5,902 bases of DNA from Eubacteriales Family XIII. Incertae Sedis bacterium (lineage in GTDB: Bacteria; Bacillota_A; Clostridia; Peptostreptococcales; Anaerovoracaceae), in assembly GCA_031280075.1 (NCBI GenBank), contig JAITHG010000272.1, positions 1 to 5,902 on the forward strand, written 5' to 3'. The translations under genes and the position numbers were made by a program. A model generated the notes under the pieces. The model was not told where the DNA came from. It did not search any database and saw only the letters and a list, made by a program, of their open reading frames with translations. This document shows, one piece after another, positions 1 to 5,902 of this stretch (positions are counted from its first letter, which is position 1; every line of letters begins with the position of its first letter).

Positions 1-1
1 A

Positions 2-3000
2 CCCACAACCCCTTCCGGTCCAGCGGTGACGGTCGACCCAGAGCCGGTCATCCCGAACTTCACCGTCTCCGCTCACAAGATCGACGCGGAGCCGGGCTGG
101 GACAACGACATCCACACGCCGCAGGGCAACCTCGCGCTCAACGCCGTGTTCCATTTCGCGCCGGATCACGAGGCTCCCTTCGATCTCGGGGCAGACCTGT
201 TCGGGCACTGCAACGCGTCCGAAGAATTCGAACTTTTTGTGCCTTGGGATCCGTCGAGCGCGCGCTGGTCGAAGCAGTTCGGGGACTATATACCGGAGGA
301 CAGGGCGCTCGCCTACGGACGTTCCCTCACATACCGGATCAGCGGGGCGCTCACGGTGACGGAAAGCCCGCCGACCGGGTACACAGGCGCTGCCGCGAAA
401 CGCATCAACGTGGCGCTCACGGCGCGATTCTGGCGCGATGTCACAGTGGACAAGGACGGCAACCTCATCGTGGGACCATGGCAGGCGCCGCAGTACAGCA
501 TCGTCAGCGCCGAAGCAGGGATCGCCCTGTACGGGCTTTTGGAGGCAGACGTGGACGGGCAGACGTTCGGTCTGGGTGACCGCGGCTCGACCTTCGAAAA
601 CCAGGTGGCAAAGCGAGCGGACATCCGTGTCGTCAAGGGCATCGAAAAAGGCTTCGACCCCTGGGGCGTGGTGGACGCGACAAAAGTCCCGATGCAGGGG
701 GCAGCCTTCTCGCTCTTCCTCGGCGACCACATCGACGGCATTCAGCCAGCCAACCCCGAGCCGGTGCGTGCGCGCTTCGTGCGCAACGACGGATTCGACA
801 ACATTTATGAGATCGACCGCAGCGGCAGTTTCCCGCGCCGCGATGGGGCAGGTGCGCAGCAACTGACTGGCGCGTCCGACCCTGCCGCATCGACCACGGT
901 CTTTCTGACATCCAAGGAGGGCAGCTTCCGCGTGCTCGGGCTCCCGCCGGGCAACTACACCCTGCGCGAGGTGCGCAGCAACCCCTCTGAGGGCTTCGTG
1001 CCCGAGGAGCGCGACTTCGAGGTGAAGGCGGACGGGACGGTCGAGATCCGCCTGCGCGAGGGGAAGCGGATCCAGAAGAACACCATCGATATCGTCAACT
1101 ACGTCATCCGCCAACGGCTGATGATCCGCAAGGTGGACGCGGAGACGGGCAAGGCGATCCCCTCGGTTCGGACGATCTACCGCATCCGCTACATGGGCAA
1201 CCCGCAGACACCGGAAGCGCAGCGCACGGGCGACCCGAATTACGGGCGCTACCTGACCGAGCCGCTGCCGTCGGGTGGGAGCCGTTCCTGGTTCCAGGCG
1301 GAGGAGAATGGCGAAATCGTGCTGCCTTTTTCGATTCCTTATGGCATCTGGCGGCTCGAAGAGATCGTCCCGCCGGAGGGCTACTACCTGGGTGCCTACG
1401 ACGGCACGGGCGCGGCCTCCCCGAGCGAACACAGCAGGGGCTACGCGGAAACGGTCACAGTGTTCGACCGCGCAGGCAACCCGGTCGCCTTCGACCTCGA
1501 CCCTGCCACCCGCCCCTATACGTGGCAACTGTTCACTGTGGACAAGGCGGGCACGAACCCCGACGAGCACATCCTGATCGAGCTCGTCCAGAAGAACAAC
1601 AGCATCAAGGGCAAGATCGAGATCCGCAAGCGCGCGGAGCGCATCGTGGGCTGGATGGGCAGGGACACCGCCTACGGGCGGATGCTCGAGCCCCTCACCG
1701 CCTTTCTGCCCACAGACGGCGCGCGCTTCGACATCTTCGCAAAGACGGACATCAAGCTGCCGGACGGCATCGAGACCCCGCTGTTCATCGACGCGGAGGA
1801 CAACGCCATCCCGCTGACGGAGCGCAGACGGGATCACGCCCTGTTCCCGGGCGCCGTCCGCTTCGAGGAGAGCGTATTGCCGGACGGGACGGAGATCGGC
1901 ATCCTCACGGAGCGTGTGCCGAATCGGACGGACGCGAAGAGCTACGCGACGATGGTCGCGGGAAAGGGGACGAAGCCCAACACCTGGAAGCTCGCCTTCG
2001 TGACAGGCAATCCGCTTGACACAGGTACGGGAGGCAGCATCCGCTACGAGTATGAGATCGGCATGGAGCACTCGAAGGACGGCTATACCTCGGCGCGCGT
2101 GCGCGCGGTGCAGACCGTCACTGCATCGGCGCTCGTGACGGCGGCAGCCTTCCCCTCTGCCCCGGCGTTCACGATCCGCTCCGGTCAGGAGTGCATAGAC
2201 GGGTATGAAGGGCTCTTTGAGGACCCGTTCCGCAACGGGTTTGCGAACGGGCACCAGGTGACGGGCGGGCGCACAATTCTGTTTGCGGCGGACAATCCCG
2301 GCATCGGCGTACCGACCGGTGGTGGCATAATCAGCCCCGGCGGCATCGGCGTGCCGACCGGTGGTGGCATAATCAGCCCCGGCGGTGTCGGGAATCCCGA
2401 CGCGCCCGATCCGGATCCGGCGGACGCGCTCTTCCGCAGCCGTGTCGCCTCCTACGACCTCGAGCTGACCTGCATGCCGCAGTCAGGCGACGACCTGGTG
2501 TTCGAATGGGACGGGCTGCGGCTCCGGCTTCAGCGCGGCGCAGACGGAAGCTTCGGATTTGCCGAGGTCGAAAAACCGACCGCTGCGCGCGTTCCCGCAA
2601 GCCTCGACCTTGACAGGCAGACGAAGAACGCGGGCACGGCGGACGCGCCGAAGCTGACGATGCGCCCTTCGGATCAGCCCGTGCGCATCCGCCTGAACGA
2701 TGGGACGACCGTGCAGACCGCGCTGACTGGTTCGTGGCTCTTCGCGACCATCCGCGTGCCGCTCGGCAAGAAAGTCCCGGAACTGATCTACGACGGCGAA
2801 CTGCAGGATCTGCTCGAGGCGGAGACGGGCGCGCGCCTGTCCGCCGAAAACCCGACGCTCGATGTCCTGCCGCCCTCCGCGACCGGCGAACGCCTGACCG
2901 CGCGGCTCATCGAGCCGTCCTGGGACAGGGCGGGCTGCTATGAGTTCGTCCTCGCCGTGCAGGCGACGGGAGCCGGCTGGAAGGATGTCCGGTTCCGCTT

Positions 3001-5518
3001 CAGCGACGGCAGGATCATGACGCTCGACGTGCTGCGGGGGTCGGACGGGGTGGCGCGCGGAGTCGTGCGCGTCGAATGCCTGACGCCGACGTACCGCTCC
3101 CTGCTCGGGGCGCTCGTGCAGACTGTCACGACGGGCGCGGACAACGACGGGCAGGATCATGCCGACGGCAGGGCAGACAGCTCCTGCGTCGGCGCGGACG
3201 GCACAGGCATCGCCTTCTCGAAGCTCCTGCCGCTCGGGACCTACATCGTCCGCGAGCGGGGCGCGTCGGACTCGGACTGCGTCGAGCCGTCCGACTACGA
3301 GGTGACGCTGACGGGAGACAACCCCTACGTCCCGCTCATCTGGGGGGCGCACGAGCGTGACAACGGCATGGCACGAATGCGCCTGAACATGAAGAAAGTG
3401 CTCGCGGAGGCTGGAAGACCGGGCACGCTGCCCGGCGCGGGCGCGGTGTTCGGTGTCTATGCCGCCGGTGAAATCGCGGCGCAGGGCGTGCAACCTTCGG
3501 GCATGACACCCAAGGCGGAGCGCGACGTACTCCGGCAGGGCGACCTCATCGGCACTCTGGTTTCCGGCAAGGACGGGATGGCGACCGGGGACTTCTGTGC
3601 CCCGTGGGGCGACTACTACGTGCGGGAGCTGAAAGCCCCTGCGGGCGGGCGGCTCAGCACGCATGAGATCCCGTTCACGTTCCGGCAGGATGCCATCGGA
3701 GACCCGCTGCGCACGGTTTTGGTAGAAAAGGGCATTACGGTGGACTGCCGGTATCTCGCGCCGGATGAGATGGACGTGTCTGTCCGCCTGCTCGACCAGA
3801 TGCCGATGCCGACCTTCCGCGCGAACGGCATGCGCATCGCAGCGGACATGGTAGGCTTCCTCCCGCTCGGCGGCGGGGCTGCCGCGACGCTGACGCGCAC
3901 CGAGATCGCGCACGAGACGACGATCCGCGTCAAGGGCAAGAACCCGCTGGTCCTAGATTTTGGGGACGGTCACAGCGTTCGCGTCACGCCCGGCACGAAG
4001 GCCTATGAGGCAGTCTGCACGAGCAGCGTGGGCAAGGAGGAGATGCTCGCCGACCCGGCTGTCCTCCCCAAGGAGGGCATCGCGCACGCGCGGACGGAGA
4101 AGGACGGCAAGGTCTCCCACACCTACACATGGCGCATGGGACTGTCCGCTGTCGCCTACCGCACCAGCCTGCGCTCCGAGCCGGAGGAACAGAAGTTTGC
4201 GCGCCTGCTGGCAGGCAGGGGCAGGGCAGGCGAAGTCAGCGTGTACGGTCGCTACGACAGGGCGGCAGGGGTGAACGCGCTCTACGTCCAAGGGGTGCCC
4301 GCAGGCGGGTTCACCGCCTCCGGTATCACCTTTGCGGACGTGCCGCAGGGCGCGCCCGGTGCAGTGCCGCTCGCACGGGCGGAGACGGCGGGCATCGCGT
4401 CAGGCGGAGCAAGGCTGGAGTTCGCGGGCGGGGCGGTCGTCCTCGCCGACGTCGGCGCGGACGGGGCGCTCAGCCTGTCCGGCGGGGCGGGGGTGACGGC
4501 AGCGTTCGGCAGCGCCCCGATCGCGAAGGCAGACTACGGCGTGCAGCCCGACGGCAGCGTCGTAGGAGACATTGCCGGGGGCTCGCCAGCGCCCGGTGCG
4601 CCCGGAGTGGCCGGCGTGCGGATCGATTATCCGAACCGGGACATCCGCATCATCGACACAGCGGGCAGCGGTGAGACAGTCCTCTCGCAGCTCGATGCCG
4701 TCCTGGCAGGCAACCGGCTGCGCTTCCGATCCGACGTGGCGGCGGCATACGAGGACGGCGCGCCGCTGCCGGCAGGCAGGGAGTACGCGTTGGCTGAACA
4801 CACGTCCTACGTGTTTGTGACCGCAGACGGCAAGACCACCGTCCACGCGCAGTGGGCGGGCAGGAAGCTCGCGCTCACGCTCGAGGGCAAACGCGAGGGC
4901 GCGGACGCAGAGACCTTCGCCTCGCCCTCCGTCGCCCTGTACGGCGACCCTGCAAACGTGCAGGACGCACAGCATAAGACCATCGCGCAGATGCCGGGAA
5001 GGGAGCACCGCAGCATCGACGGCATCACCTTCCAGCACACGCAGTCCAGGACCTACAACCGCGACTCCACCTTCGCAGGTGTCGTGGAAATCGACCTGAA
5101 TACGGCGGACGACGCATCGCTCGTGGGCTTCGAGAACGACTTGATCCCGCGCATCCCGGGCAATCCGGGCGACCCCGGGCAGCCCGGAAGACCGAACGAA
5201 CCCGAACGCCCCGACCGCCCGACAGAGCCGACAGAGCCGGACGAGCCGACAGAGCCGGACGAGCCGGAAATCCCCACAGAGCCCTTGGACGACGACCCGG
5301 GAAAGCTCTTCCTGAAAAAGAGGGGACCGGATTATGGAAAGGACAAGCTGGGCTCCTCCCCTCTGCATCCGAAGCGCAAGCCGGAGAAGCCAAAAAGCCG
5401 AACCACGCCCCGTACCGGGGACACAGCAGGAGACCTGCCGCTGATCGCCCTGACGCTCGCGGCGGCGGCAGCCATAGCAGGTGCGGCTCTCCTGCGCCAC
5501 CTGCGCCGCAACCCGTGA
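2..5518 (+). CDS. Giant cell-wall-anchored CnaB/SpaA-domain surface protein (5' partial)
   Basis: This encodes an extracellular adhesin or pilin-like stalk protein, inferred to be attached to peptidoglycan by a sortase. Visible from N to C (GTG at 26 counted as residue 1): three consecutive CnaB/SpaA-like domains with candidate isopeptide triads K18/E113/N192, K204/E315/N358 and K369/E446/N524-N525; a SpaA-like half module (GARFDIFA at 565-572); a glycine-rich hinge (759-786); a central section with E-box YIVRE (E1077); a SpaA-like domain with K1123/K1124, GAGAVFGVYAAG and E1201; an unassigned Gly/Ala-rich part; a Pro-rich stalk (1711-1753); and the sorting signal TPRTGD (1794-1799) with hydrophobic segment and basic tail. 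The frame is open to the left edge, the codons before GTG 26 read PTTPSGPA, and no ribosome binding site precedes it, so the true start and signal peptide lie upstream. A terminator follows the TGA stop. Ligand and exact role are unknown. The family assignment is strong; individual domain borders are approximate. Confidence 0.93.
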   Translation, partial: PTTPSGPAVTVDPEPVIPNFTVSAHKIDAEPGWDNDIHTPQGNLALNAVFHFAPDHEAPFDLGADLFGHCNASEEFELFVPWDPSSARWSKQFGDYIPEDRALAYGRSLTYRISGALTVTESPPTGYTGAAAKRINVALTARFWRDVTVDKDGNLIVGPWQAPQYSIVSAEAGIALYGLLEADVDGQTFGLGDRGSTFENQVAKRADIRVVKGIEKGFDPWGVVDATKVPMQGAAFSLFLGDHIDGIQPANPEPVRARFVRNDGFDNIYEIDRSGSFPRRDGAGAQQLTGASDPAASTTVFLTSKEGSFRVLGLPPGNYTLREVRSNPSEGFVPEERDFEVKADGTVEIRLREGKRIQKNTIDIVNYVIRQRLMIRKVDAETGKAIPSVRTIYRIRYMGNPQTPEAQRTGDPNYGRYLTEPLPSGGSRSWFQAEENGEIVLPFSIPYGIWRLEEIVPPEGYYLGAYDGTGAASPSEHSRGYAETVTVFDRAGNPVAFDLDPATRPYTWQLFTVDKAGTNPDEHILIELVQKNNSIKGKIEIRKRAERIVGWMGRDTAYGRMLEPLTAFLPTDGARFDIFAKTDIKLPDGIETPLFIDAEDNAIPLTERRRDHALFPGAVRFEESVLPDGTEIGILTERVPNRTDAKSYATMVAGKGTKPNTWKLAFVTGNPLDTGTGGSIRYEYEIGMEHSKDGYTSARVRAVQTVTASALVTAAAFPSAPAFTIRSGQECIDGYEGLFEDPFRNGFANGHQVTGGRTILFAADNPGIGVPTGGGIISPGGIGVPTGGGIISPGGVGNPDAPDPDPADALFRSRVASYDLELTCMPQSGDDLVFEWDGLRLRLQRGADGSFGFAEVEKPTAARVPASLDLDRQTKNAGTADAPKLTMRPSDQPVRIRLNDGTTVQTALTGSWLFATIRVPLGKKVPELIYDGELQDLLEAETGARLSAENPTLDVLPPSATGERLTARLIEPSWDRAGCYEFVLAVQATGAGWKDVRFRFSDGRIMTLDVLRGSDGVARGVVRVECLTPTYRSLLGALVQTVTTGADNDGQDHADGRADSSCVGADGTGIAFSKLLPLGTYIVRERGASDSDCVEPSDYEVTLTGDNPYVPLIWGAHERDNGMARMRLNMKKVLAEAGRPGTLPGAGAVFGVYAAGEIAAQGVQPSGMTPKAERDVLRQGDLIGTLVSGKDGMATGDFCAPWGDYYVRELKAPAGGRLSTHEIPFTFRQDAIGDPLRTVLVEKGITVDCRYLAPDEMDVSVRLLDQMPMPTFRANGMRIAADMVGFLPLGGGAAATLTRTEIAHETTIRVKGKNPLVLDFGDGHSVRVTPGTKAYEAVCTSSVGKEEMLADPAVLPKEGIAHARTEKDGKVSHTYTWRMGLSAVAYRTSLRSEPEEQKFARLLAGRGRAGEVSVYGRYDRAAGVNALYVQGVPAGGFTASGITFADVPQGAPGAVPLARAETAGIASGGARLEFAGGAVVLADVGADGALSLSGGAGVTAAFGSAPIAKADYGVQPDGSVVGDIAGGSPAPGAPGVAGVRIDYPNRDIRIIDTAGSGETVLSQLDAVLAGNRLRFRSDVAAAYEDGAPLPAGREYALAEHTSYVFVTADGKTTVHAQWAGRKLALTLEGKREGADAETFASPSVALYGDPANVQDAQHKTIAQMPGREHRSIDGITFQHTQSRTYNRDSTFAGVVEIDLNTADDASLVGFENDLIPRIPGNPGDPGQPGRPNEPERPDRPTEPTEPDEPTEPDEPEIPTEPLDDDPGKLFLKKRGPDYGKDKLGSSPLHPKRKPEKPKSRTTPRTGDTAGDLPLIALTLAAAAAIAGAALLRHLRRNP
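65..1603 (+). other. Three tandem CnaB/SpaA-like isopeptide domains
   Basis: Residues about 14-526 contain three repeats of the pattern 'Lys in first strand, Glu in a Y/W-x-L/V-x-E box, Asn in last strand'. Domain 1: SAHKIDA (K18), LTVTESPPTGY (E113), FENQVAKR (N192). Domain 2: IRVVKG (K204), GNYTLREV (E315), DIVNYV (N358). Domain 3: MIRKVDAETGKAIP (K369), WRLEEIVPPEGYY (E446), ELVQKNN (N524 or N525). In the known CnaB family these three residues form and catalyse an intramolecular Lys-Asn bond that makes each domain rigid and protease resistant. Here the triads are predicted from motif position only. Domains 1 and 2 are longer than typical CnaB domains (about 100 residues), with insertions before the E-box. 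Confidence 0.82.
1604..2296 (+). other. SpaA-like half module and linker
   Basis: Residues 527-757 begin with a KGKIEIRK strand like the first strand of the preceding domains, then TDGARFDIFAKTDI, the usual 'GA-x-F-x-I-(F/Y)-A' strand of SpaA-type domains. No E-box with following P-x-GY is seen before the glycine hinge, so this may be an incomplete or diverged isopeptide domain. The first cysteine of the central cluster (C723) lies near its end. Confidence 0.55.
2300..2383 (+). repeat. 42-bp in-frame tandem duplication (glycine hinge)
   Basis: Two adjacent 42-bp units, 2300-2341 and 2342-2383, differ at one base only (A at 2311, G at 2353), a silent change in a valine codon. Each encodes GIGVPTGGGIISPG. 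A degenerate third start, GVGNP, follows. The segment separates the N-terminal domain block from the central block and probably acts as a flexible hinge. Confidence 0.95.
2405..3357 (+). other. Central beta-rich, cysteine-bearing section ending in an E-box
   Basis: Residues about 794-1111. It has several F/L-x-(D/N)G beta-hairpin motifs (EWDG at 827-830, RLNDG at 889-893, RFSDG at 991-995), five cysteines (C816, C971, C1018, C1054, C1085) and ends with LPLGTYIVRERG, a good CnaB-type E-box with E1077. The final third is therefore probably a prealbumin-like domain. The earlier part is not assigned to a family. Confidence 0.5.
3368..3760 (+). other. C-terminal SpaA-like prealbumin domain
   Basis: Residues about 1115-1245. 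The first strand is MRLNMKKVL (K1123 or K1124 as isopeptide lysine), followed by LPGAGAVFGVYAAG (1135-1148), then DYYVRELKAPAGG with E1201 as the catalytic glutamate. The usual Asn of the last strand is not obvious; GITVDCRYL offers an Asp (D1240) instead, which some isopeptide domains use. C1191 and C1241 lie in this domain. Confidence 0.72.
3761..5152 (+). other. Unassigned Gly/Ala-rich beta-like region
   Basis: Residues about 1246-1709. I do not recognise a family here. The sequence alternates hydrophobic and polar residues with many glycines, as expected for beta structure, and becomes strongly Gly/Ala-rich at about 1430-1530. It carries two more copies of the hairpin motif (LDFGDG at 1310-1315; LEFAGG ... 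GADG at 1464-1480). Its only cysteine is C1331. Long reverse-strand frames overlap it but are judged spurious. Confidence 0.5.
5156..5284 (+). other. Proline-rich wall-spanning stalk with four Gly-X-Pro triplets
   Basis: Residues 1711-1753. The segment opens with four collagen-like triplets, GNP GDP GQP GRP (1712-1723), then changes to Pro/Glu/Asp/Thr-rich sequence (NEPERPDRP, PTEPDE repeats). Proline-rich segments placed just before a sorting signal usually cross the peptidoglycan layer. Four triplets are too few to predict a stable collagen triple helix. Confidence 0.8.
5228..5263 (+). repeat. 18-bp perfect tandem repeat (PTEPDE x2)
   Basis: Two identical copies of ccgacagagccggacgag at 5228-5245 and 5246-5263, each encoding PTEPDE. 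A half copy (ccgacagag, 5219-5227) precedes them. The unit is a multiple of three bases, so copy number can change without a frameshift. Confidence 0.95.
5405..5515 (+). other. C-terminal cell-wall sorting signal, TPRTGD variant
   Basis: Residues 1794-1830 have the three-part layout of a sortase substrate: the pentapeptide TPRTG followed by D, a hydrophobic helix (about 1804-1823, LPLIALTL then an Ala-rich stretch) and a basic tail (RHLRRNP). Sortase would cut between T1797 and G1798. The first motif position is Thr rather than the canonical Leu. Confidence 0.87.
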
Positions 5519-5576
5519 GGGCATCCGCTCCGCCCCGCGCCCGGTGAAGAGCGCTTATAGTACATCCGTGAGGCAG

Positions 5577-5602
5577 AAGAGGCACCCTGCGGGGTGCCTT
5601 TT
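5577..5602 (+). terminator. Rho-independent terminator of the surface-protein gene
   Basis: AGGCACCC (5580-5587) pairs perfectly with GGGTGCCT (5592-5599) across the loop TGCG. The stem can be extended by a G-U and two A-U pairs to 5577-5602. The T tract is short (TTTT, 5599-5602, then CC), but the stem is GC-rich. It begins 58 bases after the stop codon and works in the plus direction only, since no T run follows it on the minus strand. Confidence 0.8.
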
Positions 5603-5625
5603 CCGGGAACGGGAACAAATAATGA

Positions 5626-5655
5626 TTGACAGGGATTGTCATCCCGTGTTTGAAT
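5626..5655 (+). promoter_or_regulatory. Likely sigma-A-type promoter for topA
   Basis: A perfect TTGACA -35 box (5626-5631) is followed after 18 bases by TTGAAT (5650-5655, four of six matches to TATAAT). TG at 5647-5648, one base before it, makes an extended -10. The local sequence is AT-richer than both genes, and the site sits between a terminator and the topA ribosome binding site. Predicted transcription start is near 5662, giving a leader of about 40 bases. Confidence 0.62.
5627..5641. promoter_or_regulatory. Inverted repeat overlapping the topA -35 box (possible operator)
   Basis: TGACA (5627-5631), spacer GGGAT, TGTCA (5637-5641) is a perfect 5-bp-arm inverted repeat. Its left arm is part of the -35 hexamer, a position where a bound dimeric regulator would block or modulate polymerase. 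The arms are short enough to arise by chance, and no matching regulator is in the window. Confidence 0.25.
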
Positions 5656-5689
5656 ATGAGGGAAAATTATGTTGGAAGGAAGCAGGCAT

Positions 5690-5694
5690 AGGAG
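5690..5694 (+). promoter_or_regulatory. Ribosome binding site of topA
   Basis: AGGAG lies 9 bases before ATG 5704. This spacing fixes the topA start at 5704 and supports keeping the Lys-rich residues before LVIVES as part of the protein. Confidence 0.85.
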
Positions 5695-5703
5695 CAACTG
5701 TCC

Positions 5704-5902
5704 ATGGCTAAAGCAGGTGAAGCAAAGAAGGCGGCGAAGAAGTCGCTCGTCATCGTAGAATCCCCGTCCAAGGCAAAGACCATCGGGAAATTCCTCGGCA
5801 GCAAATACAAAGTCGTCGCGTCCGTCGGGCATGTCCGGGATCTGCCCAAGAGCAAGCTCGGCATCCGCATCGATGAGAACTTCGAGCCGGATTATATCAA
5901 CA
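5704..5902 (+). CDS. topA: DNA topoisomerase I (type IA), N-terminal fragment
   Basis: Topoisomerase I relaxes negative supercoils by cutting one DNA strand through a 5'-phosphotyrosine link and passing the other strand. The 66 codons visible cover the start of the TOPRIM domain: [18 protein letters not shown] (from residue 15), with E19 as the conserved acidic residue equivalent to E9 of the E. coli enzyme, then [15 protein letters not shown], both hallmark segments of bacterial TopA. The active-site tyrosine, remaining TOPRIM acidic residues and zinc or C-terminal domains lie beyond the right edge. About 13 Lys/Ala-rich residues precede the core, more than in E. coli. The start is set by ATG with AGGAG 9 bases upstream. 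It has its own likely promoter and is separated by a terminator from the surface-protein gene. In many Firmicutes topA follows dprA; here a surface-protein gene precedes it. Identity is secure. Confidence 0.96.
   Translation, partial: MAKAGEAKKAAKKSLVIVESPSKAKTIGKFLGSKYKVVASVGHVRDLPKSKLGIRIDENFEPDYIN

Noticed and set aside
2223..2242. Hairpin ACCCGTT/AACGGGT followed by TTT as an intragenic terminator
   Set aside because: Only three T residues follow, the stem is short, and the site lies inside a continuous coding frame.
2300..2383. Repeats as a CRISPR array
   Set aside because: The two units are directly adjacent without spacers, in frame, and encode a glycine-rich peptide.
2483..3913. 476-codon open frame on the minus strand
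   Set aside because: It lies fully antisense to well-supported coding sequence. GC-rich DNA has few stop codons in such frames. The translation is Arg/His-rich with no recognisable domain or hydrophobic core pattern.
5053..5277. Minus-strand frame with Gly-Ser-Ser-Gly repeats resembling a structural repeat protein
   Set aside because: The repeats are only the reverse complement of the PTEPDE and Gly-X-Pro codons of the plus-strand stalk.
4400..5524. 374-codon open frame on the minus strand
   Set aside because: Antisense to the C-terminal half of the surface protein, including its repeats and sorting signal. The product is Arg/Val-rich and low complexity without a domain; it is a composition artefact.
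5556..5561. TATAGT as a -10 box for a small RNA ending at the terminator
   Set aside because: No -35-like hexamer lies 16-18 bases upstream, where the sequence is GC-rich, and the resulting RNA would be only about 35 bases.
5622..5711. 29-codon reading frame beginning MIDRDCHPVF, overlapping the topA start, as a leader peptide
   Set aside because: Its ATG has only a weak GGGAA upstream and its codons run through the predicted topA promoter, so a topA transcript from that promoter would not contain its start.

Overview
The window looks like chromosomal DNA of a GC-rich, Gram-positive, clostridia-like bacterium (base composition judged by eye, not computed). The Gram-positive assignment rests on a cell-wall sorting signal at the C-terminus of the large protein. 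The clostridial leaning rests on the N-terminus of the downstream topoisomerase I, which reads [12 protein letters not shown] ... [15 protein letters not shown], close to the Firmicutes type as I remember it. Genus cannot be decided from this window.

Positions 2-5518 are one uninterrupted coding region, open at the left edge, for a giant extracellular wall-anchored protein (at least 1,838 residues in view). Residue numbers used throughout count the GTG codon at 26-28 as residue 1; this is only a counting convention, because no start signal is visible there. The order is: three tandem CnaB/SpaA-like prealbumin-fold domains with visible Lys/Glu/Asn isopeptide candidates (about residues 14-526); a partial SpaA-like module (527-757); a glycine-rich hinge made of a nearly perfect 42-bp duplication; a central beta-rich, cysteine-containing section ending in an E-box; another SpaA-like domain (1115-1245); about 450 residues of unassigned Gly/Ala-rich beta-like sequence; a proline-rich stalk; and a C-terminal TPRTGD sorting signal with a hydrophobic helix and basic tail.

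Positions 5519-5703 are intergenic. They hold a strong intrinsic terminator for the surface-protein gene, then a sigma-A-type promoter whose -35 box lies inside a short inverted repeat, then a good ribosome binding site. Positions 5704-5902 are the 5' end of topA (DNA topoisomerase I), cut by the right edge.

The two genes share orientation but are probably separate transcription units, and nothing visible links their functions. The most unusual points are the non-Leu sorting motif (resembling the class read by Clostridioides difficile sortase B), the clustering of nine cysteines in the middle of a wall protein, a recurring F-x-D-G / G-x-D-G hairpin motif in otherwise unassigned regions, and the recent hinge duplication. 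I found no CRISPR array, RNA gene, mobile element or clearly new multi-gene system.
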